Shown here piece by piece: positions 22,441-34,625 of a stretch of 64,000 nt of DNA. This stretch comes from Piezodorus guildinii (Eukaryota; Arthropoda; Insecta; Hemiptera; Pentatomidae). The stretch is taken from contig CM041294.1 of NCBI GenBank assembly GCA_023052935.1, positions 36,479,236-36,543,235 on the forward strand, given 5' to 3'. The notes under the pieces were generated by a model. The model did not search any database and was not told the DNA's origin. It saw nothing but the letters and a program-made list of their open reading frames with translations. The translations under genes were made by a program, and so were the position numbers. Position 1 is the stretch's first letter. Each line of letters starts with the position of its first letter.

Positions 22441-23442
22441 ATGGACGCATGTGTGTGTGCGAGTGTTTGTGTGTACATATATACACATGAGTGTGTTACT
22501 ATTAATTCAAAAAATATATTCTTTAAGTTAAAATCTTCAAATTAAAACAAATAATGAACATAAGAAACATACCCAAGATAGAGGCATTGCAATAAGATCG
22601 AAATTTTCAATGCAATGCCAAGCTGTAAATCAATAATTACTTACCATTCGAGATTATTACCAACTAAAGGATTTACATAACAAATTAGAGTAATTTGCCT
22701 CAAGTCATAAACGGTTAGTGCAGCCGGACTTAATAAGAAACGGTAACTTGCAAACTTATAAACTATTGGTTTCCAATTCGCCTCGAGAACGTGGCCTGTA
22801 ATTGAAAGCATAGCTAATAAATTTGCTCACTCAGTACGGTCTTAAATGTGTTCTTTGGAATAATTATGATTTGTTGCATTAAATCCATGTTTTATTGATA
22901 CTCAGTTAGCATTTCAATATTTCCTTTATTTTCAGTTTAAACACACATCCTGAAAGGAAACACACATTAAAACCAATGCTAGATTTTAATTTAAGCCTTA
23001 AAAAAACTCCATTTAAATAATATCATAAGGAATTAAAATAAATAAATTAACTTTCATCAAACAACATGTGAAATTGATAATAATAAGAGAAAGTTTTGCG
23101 ATTGTGATTTTTTTTGATTCATGTTTCAGACGAAAATACATTTTTCAAAGTCCAATGATTTTTAATAACCAAAGCTCTAAAAAACGTATCTGGGTGTGAA
23201 GCTATATATTGGATTAAAAGAAAAAAAAACGTTTACTGGTTATATTAATTAAAATTTCGCAGCGTTTTTGTAGTAGAGAGAGGGTTGTCTGTGACCAATG
23301 CTTAAATTTGTTCATCATCGATAGTTGAAGGATGGTCCGAGTGCTTTGCGTCTTCCAAGTCAAAATTTCCTGTTCTGAACCGAGCAAAGCAAACAACTTA
23401 CGGACAGTAATTTCTTCTAAGGAATCATACATAATCCTTTTT
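22441..23442. other. Intergenic, nothing recognised
   Basis: AT-rich. The 78-codon minus-strand frame at 23214-23450 has no motif. Confidence 0.4.
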
Positions 23443-24132
23443 TCTTTCACTTACCTATACGAGTATATGGAATATATAATAAGGGGAAGTATTGCGATCC
23501 TGAAAATTTTCTAATTCCAGTTTTCAACGGAAATACACGTTTTATGGGCTCCTGAGTACTAATGACTAAGTCCCGCAAAAAGGTCTGTGTGTGTGTATGT
23601 CTGTTGTGTGTGTGTAGTAACTCCCGGGCAAAAGCTAAAAGTCCTATAAAACTGATGTTTCATATTTAAGACAACTATATGCCCGAGATGTTATAGAATC
23701 TATTTCATCAAAATCAGCTCACCAGAAGAGCCACTTTATACCATGCAATTTGCACCTTTTTACGATTTTCTCAAAAACGGATCTAACGATTTTGATTAAA
23801 CTCTATATATCAATGTAAAATTTTATAAGCTTCAATATGATGTAGGTTTTTTTCTGATTGGAATAGTCAGACAGGGCTTAAAAAGTCGATAGAAAATGGC
23901 AAACATTTGGTTGTTTTTAATGCAATTTTTGTGTTTTTGAGCACAAGAATACTAACATAGATGTATAGTATAGCGTTGGGTAGCTAAAGATTTAAGAAAA
24001 AAAATTTGTTTATACATACTATTGTAAAAGTTAAAGGAGATTGATGAAAAACCGGTAAAACAAACTGATTGTCGTAGATAAGAATATAATAGATTATTTA
24101 ATAAAACACATGTTTCTATTAAAATCCAATGG
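23443..24132 (+). repeat. HLR repeat, left part, interrupted by a SINE-B block
   Basis: Starts TTTCACTTACCTATACGAGT, AAGGGGAAGTATTGCGATCC and runs through the GT microsatellite, CAGACAGGGCTTAAAAAGTC and AACACATGTTTCTATTAAAA. The expected continuation resumes at 24966 after about 830 bp of inserted SINE and duplicated sequence. Confidence 0.8.
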
Positions 24133-24413
24133 ATTGTTTATTTATTTAACGTCACTTTATGCTACTAAGGCTAATCGGACGATGCTACAGTGGGTGGGAG
24201 TCTTAAATTTTGCCTATCCAGGTTTTATTAGGATAGGGATCTTTAACGAGTACCTGACATCGCACAGGCTCGGGACCACCTTTTAACGTCCCCTCCGAAG
24301 GACGGTATAACTAAGGATTTTTTACTTCCATTAAAAAATCTTAGGGCCACCATGCATTTTGAACTCGGGACCTTGGACATAGAAGGCTGTTATGCTAACC
24401 ACCATGCTATAGG
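24133..24413 (-). mobile_element. SINE-B, tRNA-derived, full copy
   Basis: On the minus strand the head has TGGTTAGCATAACAGCC (box A) and a GGTCCCGAGTTCAAA-type box B. The body reads AAAATCCTTAGTTATACCGT, CCTTCGGAGGGGACGTTAAA, GGTGGTCCCGAGCCTGTGCG, AACCTGGATAGGCAAAATTT and GTAGCATCGTCCGATTAGCC. The tail is an AAATAAATAAAC run. It sits inside an HLR copy. A matching copy with clean target duplications is at 43792-44069. Confidence 0.85.
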
Positions 24414-24845
24414 TTCTATTATATGAATAAGGGATGATCTATTATTTAAAGATAAACAGAACAAAACACAGTTTCGAGTCCACTATTTTTCATCACATAC
24501 GAATGACGACGCAACTAAGGACATTTTACACCATTTAAAATTCCCAAGACCATCTGCTGGATTGAACCCACAGCCTTGAGCTTAACAGAAACTAATCCAC
24601 AGGTTAGTATTCCACCTTAAAATACGGTCCTATAATATCTTTATTTCCATAAAAATAACTTATGTTTGTGCAAAAATAATTAAGTAAAAGATTTTTTACC
24701 GATTTTAAGGAGTTATCCTAAATGCCTGAGGATACAGAAAATTTTAAAAATGTAAAATGGTTCGAACTAAAATAATGTATGGTATAAGACAGCGGTGTAA
24801 CTCACTGACATTATACTATTGATTTTCGCGTATTTATTTCCTGTA
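24414..24845. repeat. Segmental duplicate of 29927-30345, with a SINE-B-like head inside
   Basis: Nearly identical to 29927-30345, including GGTTCTATTATATGAATA, GACGACGCAACTAAGGAC, CCAAGACCATCTGC and TGTATGGTATAAGACAGCGG. Within it, on the minus strand, GTGGGTTCAATCCAGCAGA after a head-like segment resembles SINE-B box B, so a diverged SINE forms its core. With the SINE-B at 24133 the duplicated block is about 700 bp. Confidence 0.75.
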
Positions 24846-24965
24846 TGCCTTTGGATGTGATCCTGTGATCCCAAAATCCAATAGAAATAATTCTTTAACA
24901 ATTGATTTTCGTTTCTAAATATGTAAATTTAAAATTTACATAAATATGTAAATTTAAAATTTCTA

Positions 24966-25035
24966 AATATGTAAATTCTTAAATTAATATAAATAACGGA
25001 GGTAAGTGAAAGTCGTGTCTTGCGCGCACCAGATT
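24966..25035 (+). repeat. HLR repeat, right end of the interrupted copy
   Basis: AACGGAGGTAAGTGAAAGTC then GTGTCTTGCGCGCACCAGAT is the GC-bearing end of the family and completes the copy begun at 23443. Confidence 0.75.
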
Positions 25036-25654
25036 TGTTTTAAACCGTCTTTGCAGCGGATTTTCCTTTTCGGAAATAAATAAAAAAACATTAAATGACT
25101 TTGTTTTTCTTTCATTTTGAGCAAGCAAAATACCAATTAAAGAACCTCGGTTGAAACTGAAGCATACAAGTACCTTAACTAAACATTTTTGACCAAGTGA
25201 ACAAGATTTCATAGACACAGAGAGGATTGAATTGAAATATTTAAAACGGTTACAAACTTATTTTATAGCCCGATATTCAAAACGCGTGGGATGTTACAAA
25301 ACTTATGTAAGTAACCGTTCTTGATACTTTGACAACCATCTGTTTAAATTTCGTAGTAAGTATCGTCGAAATTGATAAATTAATTGGATGAAATCATGAC
25401 AACAGAAGACAAAACGAAGCACCCAGAAACTCGGGGAAAAAAGAAAAAAAAATGGTTGAGACAATGCCTTGCCCCGGTTCACGTTCCAATACAGACATGG
25501 CGGATCCTGAATACTAATTTATATTTAGAACGCCTTCAAGGAAAAAAAAATCACGTTCTTAATAAATTTATATGATCTATTCTTTATTAATGCCAACTAT
25601 TGAGTTGGAATCAGTATATTTACGGATAGAAATTATTGTGATATAATTAGTTGA

Positions 25655-25880
25655 CCGTTGAGAATTACTGGATGGAATTAGTCCGGGGGCGGTCATTAAA
25701 TGAAACAACTGAATAGTTTCAACTATTTTATTGTTTGCCAACGTTTCCACTCGCCTACCAGACGCCCTGATGATGACCCACAATGGGGGTCAAAACGTTG
25801 GCAAACAATAAAATAGTTGAAACTATTCAGTTGTTTCATTTAATGACCGCCACCCGGACTAATTCCTTCCAGGATAGAAA
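25655..25880. repeat. Inverted pair of Penelope-like (?) termini
   Basis: The block GAAACGTTGGCAAACAATAA, AATAGTTGAAACTATTCAGT, TGTTTCATTTAATGACCGCC, CCGGACTAATTCC occurs once on the minus strand (25745 down to 25665) and once on the plus strand (25793-25872). The arms are nearly identical and diverge from a central hairpin. The tail order AATAAA...TTCA.TTAAT...ATGACnGC also follows the hammerhead-like motifs at 38527 and 56744. Confidence 0.75.
25764..25802 (+). ncRNA. Hammerhead-ribozyme-like motif (HH3)
   Basis: GCC (25764-25766), CTGATGA (25767-25773), T, GACCC (25775-25779), a 7-base loop, GGGTC (25787-25791), AAAAC in place of GAAAC (25792-25796), GTT, then GGC (25800-25802) complementary to the initial GCC. 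This is the clearest core in the window, but the invariant G of GAAAC is A. A degenerate partner faces it on the minus strand at 25735-25763. Confidence 0.55.
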
Positions 25881-26061
25881 TTATATTTTACGAAACAAAG
25901 GAATAGTCAGTGAGCCAGCAACGAAAAATGCAACCCATTTTATCAAAAACTTTAGTGTTTTATGGAAAACATCTATCATAGTAAAGCAAAAAATACACGT
26001 CTCCCAACGGGTGGATTACAAAATGGCGGTCATCCGAAAGAGGAATATCACTCTTTTCTAA

Positions 26062-27559
26062 CATAATTATGGTTACTATCATAGAAACGGCTCATTCTAT
26101 AAAGATAATCGTAAAGTAATAAAGTAAATCATCAAGTATTTAATAAGTTTTAATTTGAGTGATAAAAGACATTTGCATATCTAATATTCAACCATATAGT
26201 TGTTACTGACTTCCTTACAATATTTTTTCCTCTAAATGTTTTAGATAAATTCATTAATATTTAATTCATAAGTTCTAAAGCATTTATGTTATGTATTAAG
26301 GAAAGCTTCTTTTATTTCTCTGAAAATATTAAATATTAAATTTTTTTGTTTATTTATTAACACAATTTATGGTTTTTATGTTTATTAATAAAATAAATTA
26401 TATTGCAGAGATATGAACTTTGCATCAAATACAGATTTATGTTACACCTCGAAACCATTGTCGATCAACCACGAAACCAATTTTTCGACTTTTGATGACT
26501 TTAGAGAAAACTAGTTGAACACCTTATCATAAGAAGGAATTTAGGAACCATTAAAAAAATAATAATAATAATAAAATAAAAAATCTAAACTATTAAAACA
26601 TTTCATAGCATTTAATTTCCGTTTTAATTCCCTGCATAAAACCAGGTTTCGAATAGTTTATTATAAGCAGTAAACTTTATATTTTATATTTCATATTATT
26701 CACCAGCATTCCTCCTAATAGGAAATACAGCACCATTGTATCGAGTATCATTAAATATATCAACACTCACTATCTCTAATTTAATAATGTTAAATTTAAA
26801 AATGTTTTATAAATGGCAAGTTGTTAAGTCCACTCATGGCCTTTTCAAAGAGATAAAACGGATATTTATCAATGACAATAAACTCAAACAGCCATTCTTG
26901 ATTACTACCTTTACGATTTTTTTTATTGTGATTAAAAAAGTTTCATTACAGGGAGTCATAATTTAATCCAGAGGCATTGTGTAATTAAAAGTCTGATGAC
27001 AATTATTGATTGTATTTTTTTAAATTCCTGTACAACCTTAATTATTAAATGGTTATAATTTAAAAAAAAATCAATTTTATTTATATCATTAGAACATTTA
27101 TAAATAGCAGGTAAACATTAAAAAGATTTACCGAAACATTTTTTACTAATTTATAACTCCCACGGTCATAGAGTGAAAACCGATAAGTCCTATGATAATA
27201 AGTGCACCAAATAATCCCTAATTAAGTATAAAACACGAGATTTTAATTTAATGAAAATTTAACTTACATATATTCAAAAAACGACAATGCCATATGTAAA
27301 TTAAAAAAAAAAATCGAATGTTTATGAAACCTTTTAACATACTTCAGACCATGATATTCAGTTTTCAGAAATCGCTCAATATGATGAAAGAGAAAACTGG
27401 TGAAAGTTTGTAGTAAAATATACAGAATCATATATTTTATTAGAAGCCATTAATTTTTTTTTAAGTCCCTTTTTTTTTAGAAACTCTAAATCATCCTATG
27501 TTTAAATTTAAGGTCTATGGGAACGCAAATCGAGATCGAAGTAGCATAAGACTCGATAC
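26062..27559. other. Intergenic, nothing recognised
   Basis: AT-rich, including a 76-codon frame (26736-26966) without motifs. Confidence 0.4.
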
Positions 27560-28730
27560 CCAGCTGAGAAAACTTATACAAAATTAACAAACAAACTCAA
27601 GACATAAATAAAAACATACAAAATTTACTCAGCTTTACTAAAAATCAAACACAAAAGAACTTCGTAAGTTCAAAAACTGTAACCATCCACTCCTAACTGA
27701 AAACCAAACCTGGACAAGATCTGACGAAGAGAAAGCTCAGATATCCGGACATTTTTACAAAAATTATACTCGACATCCAGATCTCCTTAATCCCAATCAC
27801 CTTGAATGCATAGAAGAAGACCTAACTATTGCTCTCCAATTGACCCTTTTACCTGAATCTTTCCATCTTTCAGAAATATCAAATACCATTCACAGATTCA
27901 CACACAAACACCTGCTCAAAAAGCTCCAGGCCATGACTTATTCATTTCCCATATCTTAAAACATCTCCCTCAAAAAGACATCCTATTCCTTACTTACATC
28001 TACAATGCCGTACTCCGTACTACTTATTTTACTGCCTTCCGGAAAATATCCATGGTAAAAATGATTCCTAAACCCAAAAAGTCACCTGAAAATCCATCTT
28101 CCTACCGTCCCATATCTCTTTTATGCATTACTGGTAAAATTCTGGAAAAACTCCTTTTGAAAAGTATATACCCAGTCCGTGATTCCCATCAGATATTCCA
28201 GATCATCAATTCGGGTTCCGTACATCTCACTCCAACATCCAGCAATGTCATCGTGTGGTCGATGTTGTCTCCTCTGCGGAAGAGAGCGGATTGTACTGCA
28301 CGAAAGCATTTCTCAACGTAGAACAGCCCTTTACCAGAGTCTTGACTGGACAAACGCTCCAACCTCCCATTGATTACAATAGAATTTGTATAAATAAATA
28401 TGACCATGATAAGACCGACATGGACTTAAGGAGTGGAGCTATAGCGCTCTACTAAACCATCGAATTCTTCTTGTATCCAATCCTTACAACCCAAAATTCT
28501 TCGTAAAATCCTTAACGAGCCTTACTTTGACACGAATATGCTCATCCATAAAGAACTCAATGTTCCATATTTTACTGAATACGATACCTTTAGTTTAGAA
28601 TACGAGTATTTTTAGAGTGCTGCCAACGGGTAGCGTATCTTACATACATTTCAAGTCAGTTTCCTACGTCCATCACATTTACTTGATGTATATAATACAG
28701 TTCTAAATATCAATAAATATGTTTAAAATA
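27560..28730 (+). pseudogene. Jockey-type LINE (family J), decayed reverse transcriptase to 3' end
   Basis: Plus-strand fragments in several frames give a linker (ENQTWTRSDEEKAQISGHFY, then LLPESFHLSEI), the reverse-transcriptase block MIPKPKKSPENPSSYRPISL followed by LCITGKILEKLLL, and the palm segment CHRVVDVVSSAEESGLYCTK then AFLNVEQPFTRV, where a Jockey enzyme would have DVxxAFDxVW; the catalytic Asp is Asn. The YADD block and thumb are deleted, and a C-terminal LNEPYFDTNMLIHKELNVPY segment follows, with a 3' tail ending CAATAAATATG at about 28720. Multiple frameshifts show a dead copy. Confidence 0.88.
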
Positions 28731-29815
28731 AAATGTTCTATGGATTAAGGCCAGACCATAAATTAATAAATTATTGTATTTTTACGAAACATATATCAAG
28801 AAAGTAAAGGAAGACTTAGAGAAACCAAATATAAAATCAGAAGATTATCAATATCATAAATTAATTCATTATTTAAGATTTCAGTGAAAGCAATAATGAA
28901 AAGAGAGAACATAAGCAGGACAGAATAACAAATGCACTAACAAAGGACTTTTTCATTTTAAAATTTAAACCTAAATAATGGATATTTACATTTTGGGGAG
29001 TGCATCTGCATATGCATCCAGCGTCGTGGAGCTATGAATGAGTGTCCTTTGTACATAAAGATATTGTTATTATACCACCACCCCTTCTGCTTCAACACCG
29101 ATAGTCGTAATTATCGTAAATCTAACTTCGTATTGACATATTTCAAGACGAGCAAACTGAGTGCAGGTGGAGTTATCGATTAAGAACTGAGGAGAGCTGG
29201 TAGAGGGAGATAAAGGCTCCAATACGTGTTTACCCATATTTCTTATTCAGGAGGCGGGGGGAGCATACATATGTATCTAACTACGTCATGAGCTAGCAGT
29301 TACCATCTCCGCCCGGATAATACCCCTATCATCGCCGCCCTGGGGAAAAATTTCCTGTCGTGTAGCACACCCTACACGATTCGGTTCCCTCCATAACTCT
29401 ATCCGCTAACAGATTTCCACCTTTTACATATTTCTCCTTTCGAGCCAGATCTAACCCACTGATGGCAGAATACGGATTCAATACCTTTAAGACTAACCTC
29501 TAGCATATTATGCGACAAAAAAAAACAACTGCAACGGACTCATCTTGCCGCTCACGATATATTTATTAGAAAATCAAGAAGAAAAAAACACTATATTTTA
29601 TAAAGGATAGTGAATTCGGTAAATGGTAAGGATCCTTTTATTTTTGGCTATGGCTCAACAATCAGTTTTTCACCACTCTTGACTAAAGTCTGAAACATGT
29701 TATTTACGAAAAGATGTTTATCATCTTGGAAAAATGTTTCCCTCTTTTTCTCATTTATTTCACAATTTAAATTACATAATTTTCAGATAATCTATTACAT
29801 GTTTGTTTTTTGTTT
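28731..29815. other. Intergenic, nothing recognised
   Basis: Contains a moderate-GC part near 29160-29500 with no extended frame in either direction. Confidence 0.4.
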
Positions 29816-29926
29816 ATTAATTTAACGTCCCGTTATGCTACTATAGCTAATTGGACGATGGTACAGTGGGAGAATACCTTGAACATAGAAGGCTGTTATG
29901 CTAACCACCATGCTATAGGTTCTATT
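29816..29926 (-). mobile_element. SINE-B with internal deletion
   Basis: Has the tail end (GTTTATTAATTTAACGTCCC, GCTACTATAGCTAATTGGAC) joined directly to the head end (AGAAGGCTGTTATGCTAACC, ACCATGCTATA), lacking the body. The copy at 24133 is complete, and the sequence to the right is the same in both, so this copy lost about 170 bp after duplication. Confidence 0.8.
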
Positions 29927-30345
29927 ATATGAATACGGGATGATCTATTATTTAAAGTTAAACAGAACAAAACACAGTTTCGGGTCCACTATGTTTCATC
30001 TCATACGAATGACGACGCAACTAAGGACTTTTTACATCATCTAAAATTCCCAAGACCATCTGCCGGATTGAACCCACAAGCTTGAGCTTAACAGAAACTA
30101 ATCGACAGGTTAGTATTCCACCTTAAAATACGGACCTATAATATTTTTATTTCCATAAAAATAACTTATGTTTGTGTAAAAATAATAAAGTAAAAGATTT
30201 TTTTTACCTTTTTTAAGGAGTAATTCTATATGCCTTTGGATACAGAAAATTTTTAAAATGTAAAATGGTTTGAACTAAAATAATGTATGGTATATGACAG
30301 CGGTGTAACTCAGTGGCACTATACTATTGATTTTCGTGTATTGAA
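29927..30345. repeat. Segmental duplicate of 24414-24845
   Basis: Direct repeat of 24414-24845, about 5.5 kb away, with few differences. The following 66-codon frame (30287-30487) lies half inside it and has no recognisable motif. Confidence 0.8.
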
Positions 30346-30585
30346 ATCGAAAAAGACTGCGGTAGGAAAATTATTTGTTCTGTTATTTCAGCCGTGGGGC
30401 GAACCTGAAGTAATAATACATATTTCTGGCCCTCACACAGCATCTAAAAGTAGGTATTCTAAATCTGGAAATAAACCTGGCTACTGAGCGTGAACATACT
30501 CAAATCCTTCCACGGGCGGTGAATCAGAAAAAGTACTGATTGTATTAGAAAAGAGGACCTTTCATAGATCGTTGTAGTACTGGTT

Positions 30586-30927
30586 TTTACTTTCACTTAC
30601 TTTATATAGTAAGGGAAAGTATTGCGATCGTGAGAATTTTCGAATTCCAGTTTTAAACGGAAATACACATTTTAGGGTCCCCTGAGTCCAAATAACAAAG
30701 TCCCGCAAAAAGGTCTGTGTGTGGTAACTCTCGGACGGAAACGGTAAGTCCTATGAAACTGAAATTTAATATTTAAGACAAATATACGCCCGAGACGTTA
30801 CAAAACCTTTTTCATGAAAATGAGCTTACCAGAAGAGCCACTTTATACCATGTATTTTGCCCCTTTTTACGATTTTCTCGAAAACGGTTCAGACGAATTT
30901 GATTAAACTCTATATATCAATGTAAAC
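30586..30927 (+). repeat. HLR repeat, left part
   Basis: Starts ACTTTCACTTACTTTATATA, GTAAGGGAAAGTATTGCGAT; includes AACTCTCGGACGGAAACGGT, CGCCCGAGACGTTACAAAAC and AAACTCTATATATCAATGTA, then breaks off at 30927 where the inverted-duplication arm begins. Confidence 0.85.
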
Positions 30928-31832
30928 TGGTTCATTTATTATTATTTAATTACTTTTGCCACTTTTACTTGACTATAATATTGTATTTACTTGACTTATA
31001 TTTGTTGTTAAATCAATTAATGAATTTCAAATACAGTTAGAGATCAAATATAAAGGTAATTTTGATTGAAATCGCTATATGTATGGACAATTTAATAGGT
31101 TTTAATATGATGTAGGTTTCATTCTAATTGAAATAGTCTGACAGGGCTTACATGCCGATATTTTTAATTTACTTTCTCTAAAGGACCTTTAATTTTGTAG
31201 ATTAAAAAAAAGAAGGCACATCATCTTATTAGCATTGATAAATAACGGCTAAATATCCGTGTTGAGCGAATTTGATTAACAAATAAAGAAGAAGAGGGTA
31301 AACATATTTTTTTAATGAAATTTTTGAGTTTTTGAACAAAATAATATACCGTTAGATAGCTAAAGATTTCAAGAAAAAAATGTTATCTAATATACGGAAT
31401 TGTAAAGGTTAGAGGATAGTGATAAAAAGCCGATAAAACTAAATGATTGTTGTAGATACAAATATAATATGTTTGTTTTGTTCGGTTTTTGGGCGTACAA
31501 CAGCTTTTGAATTTCAATTCAATTCTTTAACAGTTTATTTTTCTTTCTAAATGTATTTAAAAATTCTTAAATTGAGTTTAACAACGGATATAATTGAAAG
31601 TCGTGTGTTGTACGTTCCAGATGTTTTTCTGAAATGTTCAGCTTTCCAGCAATAAATAATATATCTATATAACTGTTCGAATGTTCAAAAACAAAAATTG
31701 CATGAGAAGTACTTTTTTGCTCTTTCCTCCTTTAGTTTGATACCGAATTCGTTAAATTTTATATTTACCTGTTTTTTTTTCAATGCTGAAAATATAATAT
31801 GTTTCATTATTTCGAATATAAAAAAATTTAGG
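30928..31832 (+). repeat. Inverted-duplication arm, left (HLR-derived)
   Basis: Matches the complement of 35855-36688 over more than 800 bp. It begins with a non-HLR piece (ACTTTTGCCACTTTTACTTG) and then holds HLR middle and end blocks up to AAAGTCGTGTGTTGTACGTT. A segment such as GTTTGTTTTGTTCGGTTTTT is found only in these two arms. Confidence 0.85.
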
Positions 31833-32265
31833 TTTCATTCGGATTAAAATGGTCTGACAGGGCTTAAATGCCGATATTTTCTTTCTCTAATGTACCTTTA
31901 ATTTTGTTGATTCTATAAAAATAACTATATTATCTTGTTACCACTGATAAAAAATAGTTAAATATATAAATTGAATGAATTCGATACCAAACTAAAGGAG
32001 AAAATAAAAAAAATATTTTTTTAATGCAATTTTTCGTTTTCGAACATAAGAACTGTAATATACATGTTTATACACCTCTGGAAAGCTAAAGATTTTAGAA
32101 AAAATATTATCTCATACACAAGCTTTTAAAAGTTAATAGAGAGTGATAAAAAGCCGGTAAAACTAAGTAATTGTTTTAGATGATAATATAATAGATATAG
32201 TATTTGAAAATTCTTTCATTGATTTTAAACATGGAGGTAAGTGAAAGTTGTGTGTTGCCCGCATT
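31833..32265 (+). repeat. HLR repeat, right part
   Basis: Resumes with AAATGGTCTGACAGGGCTTA, TGCAATTTTTCGTTTTCGAA, CACAAGCTTTTAAAAGTTAA and ends GGAGGTAAGTGAAAGTTGTG then TGTTGCCCGCAT. Confidence 0.8.
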
Positions 32266-32869
32266 AATAGTTTAAATGATTGTTGACTAATAAGATGTCC
32301 CAGTAAGGATGAGTGGAATTAAAATGTATTAATCAATACATTTTAAGTTTTAAAATAACTTCCACTAACTAATGAACGAAGAGACTTCTTGCATTCTTAT
32401 ATAGAAAAGAATCACTAATGTACTTATAAATTATTAATAACACGAGTTCAGCCGATTGCAATATATTGGTCGAATAGTAGACGCAATCAGTGAGGAGGTC
32501 ATTAAAACCAATTTTCGCTATAATAAATCACATTTATGTGGGTTCATAAATAGCAGGCTCCAGGAGCTCTGGTCCCTGTCAGGTCATAATACACATTACT
32601 TGGGAGCAACCTACTGGAAAATTATTCCGTAGTGGTTTCTGCAAGCTTAATGGAATACGTGAATTATGGTTACTATAACCCAGCGGATTCTTCAATCTCT
32701 TCCTCATAGTGGATTCTGTAACGTTATCAAATTTATACGAGTCCCTCACGGATTTGTTATTTAGCGTTTTCGGAGATAAACAAGTTATTTACACCATACA
32801 TCTGCCGAAGAACAACAAGATTAAATTTCCATGATCGTATGCACAAACGGAGCAGAAAATATTCTTGAG
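32266..32869. other. No gene recognised
   Basis: Single-copy looking sequence. No frame longer than about 50 codons carries a motif. Confidence 0.4.
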
Positions 32870-33245
32870 CTAACATCAGTTCTTTCTCTATTAATATTTT
32901 TTTTAAATTTAATTATTGATATTTATAATTATATTGGTTAATACATCTAGTGAATTAGCTGTAAGTACTCCCACTAGGTAACCTAAACTAGAAGGTTTCG
33001 AGGCCATCTTCTTTTCATATGCCACGAAAGATTGTCAGGAATAGAGGAGGAAACCAGGATTGAAACAAGTGGGTTAGAGTGGGTGTAGAGTTTGGTATGA
33101 AAGGATTGATATCTGGTTCGGAACAAATCAGCAACAAATGGAACATTGTCAAAATGTTCAACATTGTCCATAAGTCTTTATGGATAAACTTATTCGTGAC
33201 AAAGTAAGAAGCGTTAAGAATTTTGGATTGTAAGGATTTGATGGT
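32870..33245 (-). pseudogene. Jockey-type LINE (family J), 3' coding end
   Basis: The minus strand encodes VPFVADLFRTRYQSFHTKLY, then HSNPLVSILVSSSIPD and MKRRWPRNLLV before the stop, closely parallel to the copy at 57023-57550 (YQSFHDKLHSHSNPLVSILA, KKKWPRDLLV). The 3' untranslated part extends to about 32905. The copy is 5' truncated. Confidence 0.88.
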
Positions 33246-33309
33246 TTAGTAGAGGCCTAACCTATTAATTTTAAAACTAGCTTTGAATTCAACAGGGAAA
33301 CCTGTAAAT

Positions 33310-33448
33310 ATATCATGTTTCTATTAAAATAAATTAAATTAATTCTTTAACAATATATTTTTATCTCTAAATGTATTAAAAAATTCTTATATTGATTTTA
33401 ACAATGGAGGTAAGTGAAAGTCGTATGTTGCGCGCACTAGATTTTTTA
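33310..33448 (+). repeat. HLR repeat, GC-bearing end
   Basis: ATCATGTTTCTATTAAAATA, ATTTTTATCTCTAAATGTAT and AATGGAGGTAAGTGAAAGTC then GTATGTTGCGCGCACTAGAT; only the last 140 bp of the family. Confidence 0.75.
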
Positions 33449-33721
33449 AAAACATGCGGTTGTGTACAATCTTGGAAACATTTTTTTTATTGAGTGATGC
33501 AATTTCTTTGATCACGACTGTACCAATGTTTAAATGTACAATGATGATCAATAAATTTTGTCGATAGATTATTTATTTACCTTACTATATTTACACATTT
33601 ATTTCGTCGATCCGCCCTTCTGTCCGAAAACTCAAAGAAGAGAAAAATCATTAGATTGCAGACAGGCATACCCAGGATCTTTTGTAGTTGTTTTTTTCAG
33701 TCAAGGGGAATTTGCATTTTT

Positions 33722-34625
33722 TTACTTTTAATTACTATATATAGTAAGGGTAAGTATTGCGATCGTGAAAATTTTTGAATTCCAGTTCCATTTTCAACGG
33801 AAATACACGTTTTAGGATCCCCTGAGTCCAAATGACCAAGTCTCGTAAAAAGGTATGTGTGTATGTGTGGCAACTCCCGGGCGAAAACTAAAAGTGCTAT
33901 GAAACTGATATTTCATATTTCAGACAACTATACGCCCGAGATGTTACAAAATCTGTTTCATCAAAATCAGCCAACCAGAAGAGGCACTTTTAATCATGCA
34001 TTTTGCACCTTTTTACGATTTACTCAAAAACGGCTCAAACGATTTTTATTAAACTCTACATATCAATGTAAAATATAATGGGCTTTGATATCATGCAAAT
34101 TTCATTCTGATTTAAATAGTTTGACAGGATTTAAATGCCGATATTTTAAATTTTCTTCCTCTAAAGTACCTTTAATTTTGTAGATTCAATAAAAATTACT
34201 ATATTATCTTGTTAACGCTTAATCTTATTAGTATTGACTAATAACGGGTAAAAATGCAAGTTGAGCGATTTTGATAAACAAATAAAGGAGAAAAGTACTA
34301 AAGTATTTATTTATGCAATGTTTGCGTTTTTTAACACAATAATAGTAATATAGATGTATAACATATCGCTGGATAGCTAAAGATTTTAGAAAAATATTAT
34401 CTAATAAACAGAATTTTAAGAGTTAATGGAGAGTGGTGAAAAGCCGATAAATCTAACTGATAAAACTGATTGTCGTTGATGAAAATATAATAGATTATTT
34501 AATAAAACACATGTTTCTATTGAAATTTATGAAAAAATTTATTTGTATCTTTCAATGTATTTAAAAATTCTTAAATTGATTTTAACAACGGAAGTAAGTG
34601 AAAGTCGTGTGCTGCGCGCACCAGG
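33722..34625 (+). repeat. HLR repeat, near full length
   Basis: Starts ACTTTTAATTACTATATATA, GTAAGGGTAAGTATTGCGAT, keeps every block in order and ends GGAAGTAAGTGAAAGTCGTG then TGCTGCGCGCACCAGG. The 73-codon frame over its left part is a shadow. Confidence 0.88.

Noticed and set aside
28052..28455. Several short overlapping frames on both strands
   Set aside because: They are shadows of the decayed Jockey-type reverse transcriptase, annotated once as a pseudogene.
30287..30487. 66-codon plus-strand frame
   Set aside because: Half lies in a duplicated non-coding segment and no motif or splice context supports it.
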